The notes: generated by a model not told the origin, from the letters alone. Positions 1 through 9,293 are shown, numbered from the stretch's first letter. The stretch is 64,000 nt of DNA from Acidimicrobiales bacterium (GCA_029263215.1 JAJCXY010000053.1:1-64000), one strand, 5' to 3'. Numbers and translations are program-made.

Positions 1-1254
1 CACCACCGGACCCTCGGCACCGCCCGAAGCGGCCATCCCCACCGCCATCCCGATGCTGCTCCCCATGGCCACGCAGGTGTCCATGGCGGCGAGTGGCTCG
101 AGGGAGGCGAGGGTGTAGCAGCCGATGTCGCCGGTGACCACGGCTCCGAGCCGCTTGAGGGCGAGGAAGGGCGGTGTGTGGGGACATCCGGGGCACATCA
201 AGGGGGGCCGGGCGACGGTGGGTGGCGCGGGGTTCGGAGCGGGTGGTTCGGGGAGGATGCCGGCCGATGCGAATCCTCTGCGCACGATGTCGGGATCGAG
301 TTCGCCGATCTGGCTGAAGAAGGCCTTCCCCTCGGCGGCGATACCGGCGGCCTTGATGTCGTGTTCGACGATCGGATCCAGCTCCTCCACCACGAACAGC
401 CGGTCGACCGACTCGGCGAACTCTCGGATCCGCTCCATGGGCAGGGGGTAGCTGACACCGAGTTTCAACACCCGGGCGTCGGGGAGCACCTCACGCACGT
501 ACTGGTGGGCGATTCCCGACGTGACCACGCCGAAGTCGGAGCCGGTTCCCGACTCGGTGGTGAGGTCGCTGGCATCGGCATAGGCGGCGAGCTCTCGGAG
601 GCGATCGAGCAGCACCGGTCGGCGGCCTCGGGCGTACCCGGGGATCATCACGTATTTCGAGGGGTCGGGGGTGAAGCCGGCCGACGTCGGCACGACTCGT
701 TCTCCGAGTTCCACCAGGCCTCTGTTGTGGGAGGTTCGGGTGGTGGTGCGCACCAGGACGGGGGTGTCGAATTTCTCGGAGATGGTGAAGGCCAGAAGGG
801 TGAACTCCTTGGCTTCGGCGCTGTTGCTGGGCTCGAGGAGGGGAACCCCGGCCATGCGGGCGTAGGCCCGGCTGTCCTGCTCGTTCTGGGAGCTGTGCAT
901 GCCGGGATCGTCGGCGGTGAGGATCACGAGGCCACCGCCCACTCCGGTGTAGGCCGCGGTCATGAAAGTGTCGGCGGCGACGTTGAGGCCGACGTGTTTC
1001 ATGGTGGCGAGGGTTCGCACCCCGCCGAGGGATGCGCCGAGGGCCACGTCGAGCGCGACCTTTTCGTTGGGTGACCAGCGGACGTCGATGTCGTCGCGAT
1101 TGGCGATCGATTCGAGGATCTCGGTGCTCGGCGTGCCGGGATACCCGACCGCCACCAGTGCGCCGGCTTCAACGGCGCCGCGAGCCACGGCTTCATTGCC
1201 CGACAGCAGCACTGCGGTGCTGGGCGAAATGTCGATTGTGGAGTCGATCGTCAC
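1..1254 (-). CDS. iorA: Indolepyruvate:ferredoxin oxidoreductase alpha subunit (TPP-dependent), C-terminus cut by window edge
   Basis: Not in the ORF track (runs off the left edge). Manual reverse translation from GTG at 1254 gives TIDSTIDISPSTAVLLSGNEAVARGAVEAGALVAVGYPGTPSTEI... and ...MCPGCPHTPPFLALKRLGAVVTGDIGCYTLASLEPLAAMDTCVAMGSSIGMAVG; the CPGCPH, GDIGCYTL and MGSSIG motifs are typical of IorA. GTGA overlap with the stop of the upstream gene. Confidence 0.85.
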   Translation of the reverse strand, partial: MTIDSTIDISPSTAVLLSGNEAVARGAVEAGALVAVGYPGTPSTEILESIANRDDIDVRWSPNEKVALDVALGASLGGVRTLATMKHVGLNVAADTFMTAAYTGVGGGLVILTADDPGMHSSQNEQDSRAYARMAGVPLLEPSNSAEAKEFTLLAFTISEKFDTPVLVRTTTRTSHNRGLVELGERVVPTSAGFTPDPSKYVMIPGYARGRRPVLLDRLRELAAYADASDLTTESGTGSDFGVVTSGIAHQYVREVLPDARVLKLGVSYPLPMERIREFAESVDRLFVVEELDPIVEHDIKAAGIAAEGKAFFSQIGELDPDIVRRGFASAGILPEPPAPNPAPPTVARPPLMCPGCPHTPPFLALKRLGAVVTGDIGCYTLASLEPLAAMDTCVAMGSSIGMAVGMAASGGAEGPVV

Positions 1255-2507
1255 TGGGCGGACTCGGAGCTCAGCAGGCCGTAGATCTCTTCGTCGGCGA
1301 GGATGTGGTCGGAAGCCTTGGCCGCATCGAGTATCAACTCGACGGTGGCCTCATCGGTGGGCCTGCCCCTCTTGGTGAGCCAGGCCACCGCGTTGGCTTT
1401 GCCACTCATCGGACCCACCATGATCTCCTGTTCGCGGCCGAGTTCATCGGCGGGAACCCCGCTGTAGATGCGATTGGCGAGCCAGGTGTCGCCGGTGCGA
1501 ATTGCCTTGAGCACCGCGGCAGCGTGGACTCCCGTGCCGGTCTCGAATGCGTCCTTGCCCACGCCCGGTGTGTTGTTGGCCACCGGGGTGTCGGTGGCCG
1601 AGGAGACCGCCTCGCAGTAGGCGGGCAGGCTGTGCAGGTCGACATCGAGCCAACCCAGCAGCTTCAGGTTGACGAGGAGGGTGTCCATCGGCGTGTTGCC
1701 GACCCGCTCTCCGATCCCAAGTCCGCAGGCATGCACACGGGTTGCACCGGCAGAGAGGGCGGCGAGGGAGTTGATCACCCCGAGGTTGCGGTCGCGGTGG
1801 CCGTGCCAGTCGATCTTCACGTCTTCGCCACTGTCGGCCACGACCTTGCATGCGAACGACACGAGGGCCTTGACGCCCCAGGGGGTGGCGTGGCCGACGG
1901 TGTCGGCGAGACAGATACGGCGGGCCCCGGCCTCGATCGCGGTGGTGTAGATCTTGTCGAGAACGTCGGCGGGGGCTCGGGTGGTGTCTTCGGTGACGAA
2001 CATGACCTCGACGCCCTCCTTGCGGGCGAGGGTGACGGCGTCGTGGGTGGTTCGGATGAGGAAGTCGATGTCCCAGCCCTCGACGAACTGGCGGATCGGG
2101 CTCGAACCGAGGAACAGGGCGGCTTCGATCGCTATGCCCGAGCGTTGCTGGGCCTCGACGATCGGCAGGATGTCGGACTCGTGGGAGCGGCCGGCGCAGT
2201 TGGGGGAGATGCCGAGGCCTTCGGTGCGGATCTCCTCGGCGAGGGCCACGACATGGTCGAGCACCGCGGGTCCCGCTCCGGCGTAGCCGATGTTGGCGGC
2301 GTGCATTCCGAGATCCTTCATGCGGTGGAGGATCCCGATCTTCTCATCGAGGGTGGGTTGGCGAACCGAAGGACCCTGCAGGCCGTCTCGTAGCGTTTCG
2401 TCGTCGAGTTCGACCAGCTTGGGCGGCTCGACCTCGGTCTCGCCGACCAGATTCCAGTCGTAGAGGAACTCTTGTTCCCTGGTTTGTACCGAATCCGTGT
2501 GATCCAT
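1251..2507 (-). CDS. HMGL-like / 2-isopropylmalate-homocitrate synthase family protein
   Basis: 418 aa; ELDDETLRDGLQGPSVRQPTLDEKIGILHRM... and DWHGHRDRNLGVINSLAALSAGATRVHACGLGIGERVGNTPMD motifs of the LeuA/HMGL TIM-barrel family. Confidence 0.8.
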   Translation of the reverse strand: MDHTDSVQTREQEFLYDWNLVGETEVEPPKLVELDDETLRDGLQGPSVRQPTLDEKIGILHRMKDLGMHAANIGYAGAGPAVLDHVVALAEEIRTEGLGISPNCAGRSHESDILPIVEAQQRSGIAIEAALFLGSSPIRQFVEGWDIDFLIRTTHDAVTLARKEGVEVMFVTEDTTRAPADVLDKIYTTAIEAGARRICLADTVGHATPWGVKALVSFACKVVADSGEDVKIDWHGHRDRNLGVINSLAALSAGATRVHACGLGIGERVGNTPMDTLLVNLKLLGWLDVDLHSLPAYCEAVSSATDTPVANNTPGVGKDAFETGTGVHAAAVLKAIRTGDTWLANRIYSGVPADELGREQEIMVGPMSGKANAVAWLTKRGRPTDEATVELILDAAKASDHILADEEIYGLLSSESAQ

Positions 2508-2528
2508 GTGCCCTCCCCGAGGCTCCGA

Positions 2529-2560
2529 GAAGCCAACCGTCCGGCCGGTCGGTTGGCTTC
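2529..2560. promoter_or_regulatory. 32-bp inverted repeat (TetR-type operator candidate) upstream of the HMGL/iorA operon
   Basis: GAAGCCAACCGTCCGG|CCGGTCGGTTGGCTTC, one mismatched pair; core ACCGTCCG-GC-CGGTCGGT at 2536-2553; 22 bp upstream of the start at 2507. Confidence 0.7.
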
Positions 2561-2697
2561 TTCAAAGCGTCCCAGCGGGTTCCCCGGCTGACAATGCGCC
2601 CGCTGCTTCATTTTCGTGATGCAAATGCATCACCCAAATGGAGCGCGCCGCTCATTGACGTGCTTCGACCACCACGAAACACTCGATCTAGCGACCT

Positions 2698-2715
2698 ACC
2701 GACCGGACGGACGGT
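2698..2715. promoter_or_regulatory. TetR-type operator candidate upstream of the hcr/had/oah/dch operon
   Basis: ACCGACCG-GA-CGGACGGT, one mismatched pair, same architecture as 2536-2553 and 18614-18631; about 30 bp before the TTG start at 2745. Confidence 0.65.
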
Positions 2716-2744
2716 TGCCTTTCTTGTTGAAGGAGAAGGATATT

Positions 2745-3167
2745 TTGGCTGGATCAGCGCTTGGCACGTCCTTTCGTCCCGGCGAGCTCGAGGTTCGCGA
2801 CGACGGCACGGGAAACCTGCTCGGAAGTCGTTGCCGCTCGTGCGGCGCCCACTTCTTCCCTGTGAGGGAGGCCTGCTCAGGTTGCCTGAGCGGCGACCTC
2901 GAAACGGTGAAGTTCGCCACCGAGGGCACCCTCTACACCTACTCCGTCGTGCGCCAGTCGACGCCGGACTTCGAGGTCCCCTACGTCCTGGGATACGTCG
3001 ACTTCCCTGAAAACGTCCGCATCATGGGCCAGATCGGTGGTTGTGAGATCGACGACATCAAGATCGGGATGCCGATGGTCCTGGCCCTCGAGCCGTTCGG
3101 AGAAGACGACGACGGCAACCCACTCACGGGGTACCGATTCAAGCCAATGGAGCCGAACAATGACTGA
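2745..3167 (+). CDS. DUF35-type Zn-ribbon/OB-fold protein (thiolase partner)
   Basis: CRSCGAHFFPVREACSGC zinc-ribbon followed by OB-fold residues; AGGAGAAGG Shine-Dalgarno before TTG 2745 (the ORF track start at 2616 would run through the operator). Overlaps the next thiolase ORF. Confidence 0.75.
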   Translation: MAGSALGTSFRPGELEVRDDGTGNLLGSRCRSCGAHFFPVREACSGCLSGDLETVKFATEGTLYTYSVVRQSTPDFEVPYVLGYVDFPENVRIMGQIGGCEIDDIKIGMPMVLALEPFGEDDDGNPLTGYRFKPMEPNND

Positions 3168-4302
3168 TGTACACGTTGTAGGAGTGGGCATGACCCGGTT
3201 CGGGAAGCACCCCGACCGCGACGCCACCGACCTCGGAGCCGAGGCCCTGCTGGGAGCGGTCGCCGATGCCGGCATCGACGCCCGAGTCATCGAGGCGGCC
3301 TACTGCGGTCATGTCTTCCAGGGGATGGTGATGGGCCAGCGGATTCTGGCCCAGGTGGGCCTGGCCGGACTACCGCTCTCCAACGTTGAAAACGCGTGCA
3401 GCAGCGGCGCCACCGCTATCCGTGAAGCATCGCTCGCGGTTCGGGCCGGCGAGCATGATGTTGTGGTGGCGGTCGGTGCCGAGCACCTAACCAGCCAGTT
3501 CCGCGGCGCCCTCACCCCTGATCCGAGCGATCCCGAGGCGGCCGTTGGAGCAACCATGCCAGGCGTCTACGCCATGCGGGCACGGCGATACATGGAGGAG
3601 TTCGGAATGACCCGCGAGCAGCTCGCGCTGATCCCGGTCAAGAACAAGATGAACGCCACGCTCAACCCCCTGGCGCACTTCCACAGCAGCATCACCGTCG
3701 AGGATGTTCTGGAATCGCGCGCCATCGCCGATCCTCTCCGGCTCCACGACTGCTCACCCGTCACCGATGGTGCGGCCGCGGTGATCGTGATGAGCGACTC
3801 GGCAGCCAAGAAGTACGCCAACGGGCGCGCGGTAAGGCTCGCCGCCTCGACCCTGCGTTCGGGGTCGGTCGACGTCGAGCCCACCTCGATGACGTTCGAG
3901 CCCCTCACCCGCGACACGGCCCAGGACGCCTACGAGAAGGCCGGCATCGGCCCCGAAGATGTCGACTTCTGCGAAGTCCACGACTGCTTCAGCATCGCTG
4001 AGGTGCTCAGAGTCGAGGGACTCGGCCTCTTCCCCCAGGGCGAATATCCGGGAGCGGTCGAGCGGGGCGAGGCCAATATCGGCGGTCGACTACCGGTGAA
4101 CCCCAGCGGGGGGCTGCTCGGGAAAGGCCATCCCCTCGGTGGCACCGGTGTGGCCCAGGTGGTCGAACTGGTCAGGCAGCTGAGAGGTGAATCAGGAGAC
4201 CGCCAGATCGAAGGCGCTCGGGTCGGGCTCGCCCACTGCCGCGGCGGCAAGGCCGTCGGCATCGAAGGTGCGGCGTGCACCGTCCAGGTGCTGATCCGCT
4301 GA
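3160..4302 (+). CDS. Thiolase-family protein (acetyl-CoA acetyltransferase-like)
   Basis: MTDVHVVGVGMTRFGKH..., NACSSGATAIREA (nucleophile Cys), EVHDCFSIAEVLRVEGLG, NPSGGLLGKGHPLGGTG. Confidence 0.85.
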   Translation: MTDVHVVGVGMTRFGKHPDRDATDLGAEALLGAVADAGIDARVIEAAYCGHVFQGMVMGQRILAQVGLAGLPLSNVENACSSGATAIREASLAVRAGEHDVVVAVGAEHLTSQFRGALTPDPSDPEAAVGATMPGVYAMRARRYMEEFGMTREQLALIPVKNKMNATLNPLAHFHSSITVEDVLESRAIADPLRLHDCSPVTDGAAAVIVMSDSAAKKYANGRAVRLAASTLRSGSVDVEPTSMTFEPLTRDTAQDAYEKAGIGPEDVDFCEVHDCFSIAEVLRVEGLGLFPQGEYPGAVERGEANIGGRLPVNPSGGLLGKGHPLGGTGVAQVVELVRQLRGESGDRQIEGARVGLAHCRGGKAVGIEGAACTVQVLIR

Positions 4303-4310
4303 GTGCCGCG

Positions 4311-5450
4311 ATGACCGAACAGGTCGCCCTGCCGTTCGTCCTCATGCGGGGCGGCACCTCCAAGGGGGTGTTTCTGCGCGGGAGCGCGCTGCCGCCGCCG
4401 GGAGCGGCTCGGGATTCGGTGATCCTGTCGCTGTTCGGCAGCCCCGACCCCCGCCAGATCGACGGCCTCGGCGGAGCCGACCTCCTCACCAGCAAGCTGG
4501 CCATCATCGACCCACCGAGCCGGTCCGACGCCGATCTCGACTACACCTTCGCCCAGGTGAGCATCTCCGAGCCGGTCGTCGACTACGACATCAACTGCGG
4601 CAACCTCTCGGCTGCGGTGGGCGCCTACGCCGTCGACGAGGCCATGATCACCGTCGACGCACCCTCGGTCCAGGTGAGGATCCACAACACCAACACGGGT
4701 CGGATCCTCATCGCCGATGTGCCGATCACAGATGGGAAGGCCGCGATCGAGGGCACCGAGGTCATACACGGTGTTCCCGGAACCGGGGCACCCATCGGCC
4801 TCGACTTCAGCCAGACCGGAGGAGGAATCACCGGCGCCCTACTGCCCACCGGCAACGAACTCGACATCCTCGACACGTCGATCGGGCCGGTGGAGGCGAG
4901 CATTGTCGACCTCGCCAACCTCACCGTGTTCTTCTCGGCCACAGCCGTCGGGATGAGCGGCGGCGAGGGACCAGGTGAGTTCACCGACGAACACCTTGCT
5001 CGCGTTATAGCGGTGAAGGACGCCGCGGCTAGGTTGCTGGGCATGGCGTCAGACGGCCTCACACCCGTACCGGCGGTCGTCTCGCCCCCGGCTCGCTTCA
5101 CCAGCTTCGCCACCGGCGAGCCCGTGGAGCCCCATGACGTCGATCTGCTGGCCCGGGTCATCGGCGGCCGGCCCCTTGTACTGCACAAGGCCTACCCGGG
5201 CACGCTCGCCGCCACCACCGGTGTGGCGGCGCGCATCGTGGGCACGACCGTCCACGCCGTCACCCGCGCCGATCAGCCCCAGATTCGTATCGGTCACACC
5301 AGTGGCGTCATGGCGGTGAAGGCCAGCGCGGTTCACGACCACGACGGATGGCATGCACAGCACGCCGTCTACCCGCGCACGGCTCGTCGCCTGGCCGAGG
5401 GCACCGCCTTCGTACGCCGCAGCGAGCTGCCGGCCGAGTCAAGCGACTGA
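4311..5450 (+). CDS. PrpF / 4-oxalomesaconate tautomerase family isomerase
   Basis: MTEQVALPFVLMRGGTSKGVFLRGSALPP..., DINCGNLSAAVGAYAVDE; PrpF fold signatures. Confidence 0.75.
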   Translation: MTEQVALPFVLMRGGTSKGVFLRGSALPPPGAARDSVILSLFGSPDPRQIDGLGGADLLTSKLAIIDPPSRSDADLDYTFAQVSISEPVVDYDINCGNLSAAVGAYAVDEAMITVDAPSVQVRIHNTNTGRILIADVPITDGKAAIEGTEVIHGVPGTGAPIGLDFSQTGGGITGALLPTGNELDILDTSIGPVEASIVDLANLTVFFSATAVGMSGGEGPGEFTDEHLARVIAVKDAAARLLGMASDGLTPVPAVVSPPARFTSFATGEPVEPHDVDLLARVIGGRPLVLHKAYPGTLAATTGVAARIVGTTVHAVTRADQPQIRIGHTSGVMAVKASAVHDHDGWHAQHAVYPRTARRLAEGTAFVRRSELPAESSD

Positions 5451-5923
5451 TGGCGGAACGCGTTCTGGCCCTCCGGGTGAACGGAGAGACTCATCGCGTG
5501 CTCACCAGCGACCACCGCACCCTGCTCGAAGTTCTACGGGAAGATCTCGCCCTCACCGGCACAAAGCACGGCTGCGACGTGGGCGAGTGCGGAGCCTGCA
5601 CCGTACTCCTCGACGGTCGGCCGGTACTCGCCTGTCTGGTGCTGGTGAGCCAGGTGGCCACCGGCTCGGTCACCACCATCGAGGGACTCGTCGAGGGCGG
5701 GAAACCCCACGAGCTTCAGAGCGCATTTGCCGAGCTGGGAGCAGCCCAGTGCGGCTACTGCACTCCCGGCATGATCCTGTCGGCCAGCGCCCTGCTCGAC
5801 GAGGTGGCCCAGCCCGACACCGATGAGATCAAGGCGGCCTTGACCGGCAACCTCTGCCGGTGCACCGGCTACAACAAGATCATCGAGGCGGTCGAACTGG
5901 CGGCCGATCGGGGCCAGTTGTGA
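5450..5923 (+). CDS. hcrC: 4-hydroxybenzoyl-CoA reductase gamma subunit ([2Fe-2S]2)
   Basis: KHGCDVGECGACTVLLDGRPVLAC and QCGYCTPGMI...CRCTGY ferredoxin and C-terminal [2Fe-2S] motifs; ATGA overlap with upstream gene; followed by alpha and beta subunits. Confidence 0.85.
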   Translation: MAERVLALRVNGETHRVLTSDHRTLLEVLREDLALTGTKHGCDVGECGACTVLLDGRPVLACLVLVSQVATGSVTTIEGLVEGGKPHELQSAFAELGAAQCGYCTPGMILSASALLDEVAQPDTDEIKAALTGNLCRCTGYNKIIEAVELAADRGQL

Positions 5924-8298
5924 GCGCCGGGAATCACACCGTGGTGGGCCGCCGTCTACCTCGCGTCGATGCTCTCCAGCAGACGACGGGCCAGACCCAA
6001 TTCGCCGACGACCTGAATCCGCCCGGCGCCCTGGTGGGCCGCCAACTCCGCAGCACCCACGCCCATGCCGCCATCACCTCGATCGACACTGTGGAGGCCG
6101 CCGCCTTGCCCGGCGTGAAGGCGGTGATCACCGGCGCCGATCTCCCCATCACCTACGGCATCCTGCCGGTGAGCCAGGATGAACACGCCCTGGCCCTCCA
6201 CCGGGTCCGCCACGTCGGTGAGCCGGTGGCGGCGGTGGCGGCCATCGACGCCGAGACCGCCGAACGTGCACTTGCGCTCATCCACGTGAAGTACGAGCCC
6301 CTCACCGAGGTGGTCACCCTCGACCAGGCCCTCGACCCCGACCGGCCCCTCATCCACGGCGAAGGCGACGGCCAGAACGTGCACCGCACCGCCGCCCTCG
6401 AATTCGGCGATGTGGCCGAGGGATTCGCGGCCGCCGGTCATGTGCGCGAAGACGTCTACTTCTTCGGCGGCAACACCCACGCGGCTCTCGAGACCCATGC
6501 CGCGGTGGCATCGTGCAGCCCTGAGGGGAAGGTGACCCTGTGGTCGGCCACCCAGGTGCCCCACTATGTGCATCGCGCTCTGGCGAAGGTGCTCGATATC
6601 CCCGCGGGCCGGATTCGGGTGATCGCCACTCCCAACGGGGGTGGATTCGGGGGCAAGACCGATCCGTTCTCCCACGAGTTGGTGGCCGCCAAGCTGGCCA
6701 TGATCACCGGGCGTCCGGTGAAGTTCAATCTCAGCCGCGAAGATGTGTTCTACGCCCACAGGGGCCGCCACCCGGTGCTCATGTGGGTCAAGACGGGATT
6801 CGAGAGCGATGGCCGGATAACGGCCATGCACTTTAAGTCGTTCCTCGACGGCGGTGCGTTCGGGAGCTACGGAACGGCTTCGCTCTATTACACCGGCGCA
6901 CTCCAGACGTCGACCTATCGCATCCCCAACTACTGCTTCGAAGGCATGCGGGTGTTCACCAACAAGCCGGCCTGCGGACCCAAGCGGGGCCACGGCACCC
7001 CCCAGGCGCGGTTTGCCATCGAAAGCCAACTCGACAAGGCCGCGGCTGACCTTGGAATCGACCCGGTTGCCATTCGGGTGCGAAACGCCGTTGAGCCGTT
7101 CTCCACCACCGTCAACCATCTCAGGATCACCAGCTGTGCGCTGAACGAATGCATCGACGCGGTGGTCGAGCAATCGGGGTTTCATCAGAAGCACGGCCAA
7201 CTCCCCGAGGGTCGCGGTGTCGGATTGGCCCTCGGTTGCTACATGTCCGGAGCCGGACTCCCCATCTACTTCAACAAGATGCCCCAATCCGAGGTGCAGC
7301 TGAAGGTGGACCGGGGTGGTGGCGTCACCGTCTACTCCGGCGCCACCGACATCGGCCAGGGCTCCACTTCGATGCTGGCCACCGTCGTGGCGGAATGTCT
7401 CGGTCTGGAGCCCGCCGAACTCACCATGATCACCGCCGACACCGACCTCACCCCGGTGGATCTGGGCAGCTATTCGAGTCGGGTCACGTTCATGGCGGGC
7501 AACGCCGCCCTCGAGGCGGCCACCAAGGTCCGTACCCGCCTCGTCGAAGCCGTAGCCGCCAAGCTCGAGGCCGCGGTCGAGGATCTGGAGGTGGCCAACG
7601 GTCGGGTCGGTGTGCTCGGCGATCCCGAGAGCGGGGTGTCGTGGACCGAAGCGGTGGTGCTGGCCACCGCCGCCACCGGTCCCCTGGTCGAGTCGGGCAG
7701 CTACACCGCCCCCAAGCTGGCCGGCCCCTACAAGGGTGCGGGAGTGGGGATCTCACCGGCCTACAGCTACTCGGCCTGCGTGGTGGAACTCGAAGTCGAC
7801 GCCGACACCGGCATGGTCGATGTCGACCGCGTGTGGATCGCCCACGACATCGGCAAGGCCTTGAATCCCCTGCTGTGTGAGGGCCAGGTTGAGGGCGGCG
7901 TCTACATGGGGCTCGGTGAGGTCCTGTTCGAGGAGCAGGCATTTCGCGACGGCCTGCACCGTGGCCCCTCCCTGCTGGACTACAAGATCCCCACATCGCT
8001 CGAGACCCCCACGGTGCACACCACCCTCATCGAGTCCGACGACCCCGAAGGCCCCTACGGAGCCAAGGAGGTCGGCCAGGGGCCTCTGCTTCCGGTGATT
8101 CCGGCGGTCGCCAACGCGATCCACGATGCCCTCGGCGTTCACATCGACGAGGTGCCGATAACCCCCGACAAGATTGTCGCCGCCATGAGAGACGCGGCTC
8201 GCGGCGGCTCTGGTCGAGTCGGACCCAAAGGGGTACCCGACTTCGATTTCGGTGAGCTGATCAGGGTCGAGCCCCCCGAAGGGTTCGTCGCACCATGA
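5920..8298 (+). CDS. hcrA: 4-hydroxybenzoyl-CoA reductase alpha subunit (molybdopterin)
   Basis: Xanthine-oxidase-family large subunit: NGGGFGGKTDPFSHELVAAKLA, GSYGTASLYYTGALQTSTYRIPNY, GATDIGQGSTSMLATVVAE, GPYGAKEVGQGPLLPVIPAVANAI; GTG start overlapping hcrC stop. Confidence 0.85.
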   Translation: MSAGNHTVVGRRLPRVDALQQTTGQTQFADDLNPPGALVGRQLRSTHAHAAITSIDTVEAAALPGVKAVITGADLPITYGILPVSQDEHALALHRVRHVGEPVAAVAAIDAETAERALALIHVKYEPLTEVVTLDQALDPDRPLIHGEGDGQNVHRTAALEFGDVAEGFAAAGHVREDVYFFGGNTHAALETHAAVASCSPEGKVTLWSATQVPHYVHRALAKVLDIPAGRIRVIATPNGGGFGGKTDPFSHELVAAKLAMITGRPVKFNLSREDVFYAHRGRHPVLMWVKTGFESDGRITAMHFKSFLDGGAFGSYGTASLYYTGALQTSTYRIPNYCFEGMRVFTNKPACGPKRGHGTPQARFAIESQLDKAAADLGIDPVAIRVRNAVEPFSTTVNHLRITSCALNECIDAVVEQSGFHQKHGQLPEGRGVGLALGCYMSGAGLPIYFNKMPQSEVQLKVDRGGGVTVYSGATDIGQGSTSMLATVVAECLGLEPAELTMITADTDLTPVDLGSYSSRVTFMAGNAALEAATKVRTRLVEAVAAKLEAAVEDLEVANGRVGVLGDPESGVSWTEAVVLATAATGPLVESGSYTAPKLAGPYKGAGVGISPAYSYSACVVELEVDADTGMVDVDRVWIAHDIGKALNPLLCEGQVEGGVYMGLGEVLFEEQAFRDGLHRGPSLLDYKIPTSLETPTVHTTLIESDDPEGPYGAKEVGQGPLLPVIPAVANAIHDALGVHIDEVPITPDKIVAAMRDAARGGSGRVGPKGVPDFDFGELIRVEPPEGFVAP

Positions 8299-9293
8299 CC
8301 ATGCGGCTCCCTCCCTTCGATCTCGTCACGCCCACCACGCTCCAGGAGGCGGCCGGCCTGATCTCGGACCCGACGGCCAGCATCGTGGGTGGCGGCACCG
8401 ATCTGTTCCCCAAGATGAAACGCAGGCAGACCACCCCGGTCACCCTGGTGTCCCTCGCCGAGATCGACGCACTCAAGGGCATTCGCATCGACGACGAGGG
8501 GCGTTGCGTCATCGGCGCCGGTGTAACCCTGGCCGAACTGGCGGACTCACCCCTTGTGCCGGCCGTGGTGGCATCGGCGGCGGATGCAATCGCCTCGCCG
8601 CAGATCCGCAACACCGCCACGGTGGGAGGCAACCTCTGCCTCGACACCCGCTGCAACTACATCGACATGCCCGAGCTGTGGCGCGAGGCCAGCGGGCATT
8701 GCCTCAAAGACGGAGGCGATACCTGTTGGGTTGCACCCCGCAGCGACCACTGCTGGGCGATCAGCTCAACCGACCTGGCCCCCGTCGCCATTGCGCTGGG
8801 AGGATCACTGAGGCTGGTCGCGGCCGATGGTGAACGAATCATCGACGTCGACGACTTCTTCCAAAACGACGGGATCGACTACCACACCAAATCGCCCGGT
8901 GAGATCGTCGTCGAACTCCTTCTACCGGCCTTCACGGGGCGGGCCACCTATCTCAAGCACCGCCGGCGGGGTTCGATCGATTTCCCCCTTCTCGGAGTGG
9001 CGGCCGCCGCCACCTTCGATGACGCGGCCAGGTGTACAGGTATCCGGCTGGTGGTGGGAGCGGTTGCGTCAGCCCCGTTGCGGGCCATCGCCGCCGAGGA
9101 GTTCCTGATCGGCCGAGAATTCACCGACGATGTCATTGAGGAGGCCACTCGCCTGGCCTCAAATCCGGTCCGGCCCCAGGACAACACCGACACCGGTTCG
9201 CGCTACCGGAAGTGGATGACACCAGTGTTCATAACCAGGGCCCTACAGGAGATCGCTTCCGACGACACGACCAACCAAGAAGAGGAACCGTGA
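8295..9293 (+). CDS. hcrB: 4-hydroxybenzoyl-CoA reductase beta subunit (FAD, with extra Cys-rich [4Fe-4S] insert)
   Basis: FAD motif IVGGGTDLFPKMKR and TVGGNLCLDTRCNYIDMPELWREASGHCLKDGGDTCWVAPRSDHCWAISSTDLAP: Cys-rich insert as known for HBCR beta subunits. Confidence 0.85.
   Translation: MTMRLPPFDLVTPTTLQEAAGLISDPTASIVGGGTDLFPKMKRRQTTPVTLVSLAEIDALKGIRIDDEGRCVIGAGVTLAELADSPLVPAVVASAADAIASPQIRNTATVGGNLCLDTRCNYIDMPELWREASGHCLKDGGDTCWVAPRSDHCWAISSTDLAPVAIALGGSLRLVAADGERIIDVDDFFQNDGIDYHTKSPGEIVVELLLPAFTGRATYLKHRRRGSIDFPLLGVAAAATFDDAARCTGIRLVVGAVASAPLRAIAAEEFLIGREFTDDVIEEATRLASNPVRPQDNTDTGSRYRKWMTPVFITRALQEIASDDTTNQEEEP

Noticed and set aside
1032-2393. Long plus-strand ORF (453 aa) antisense to the HMGL-like gene
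   Set aside because: Low-complexity Gly/Val/Asp-rich translation typical of high-GC antisense frames; the minus strand has clear family motifs.
2529-2560. Inverted repeat as a transcription terminator
   Set aside because: It lies between two divergent start codons, has no T-tract, and shares its core with two other promoter-proximal palindromes, so operator is more likely.
2616-2744. Upstream start for the DUF35-like protein (ORF track start 2616)
   Set aside because: The extension is not family-like and would place the operator inside the coding region; TTG 2745 has a strong ribosome-binding site.
5450-9293. Mo-hydroxylase as xanthine dehydrogenase serving the nearby arcC-ygeW-ygeY module
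   Set aside because: The medium subunit carries the Cys-rich insert seen in 4-hydroxybenzoyl-CoA reductase and the genes sit in the had-oah-dch operon.
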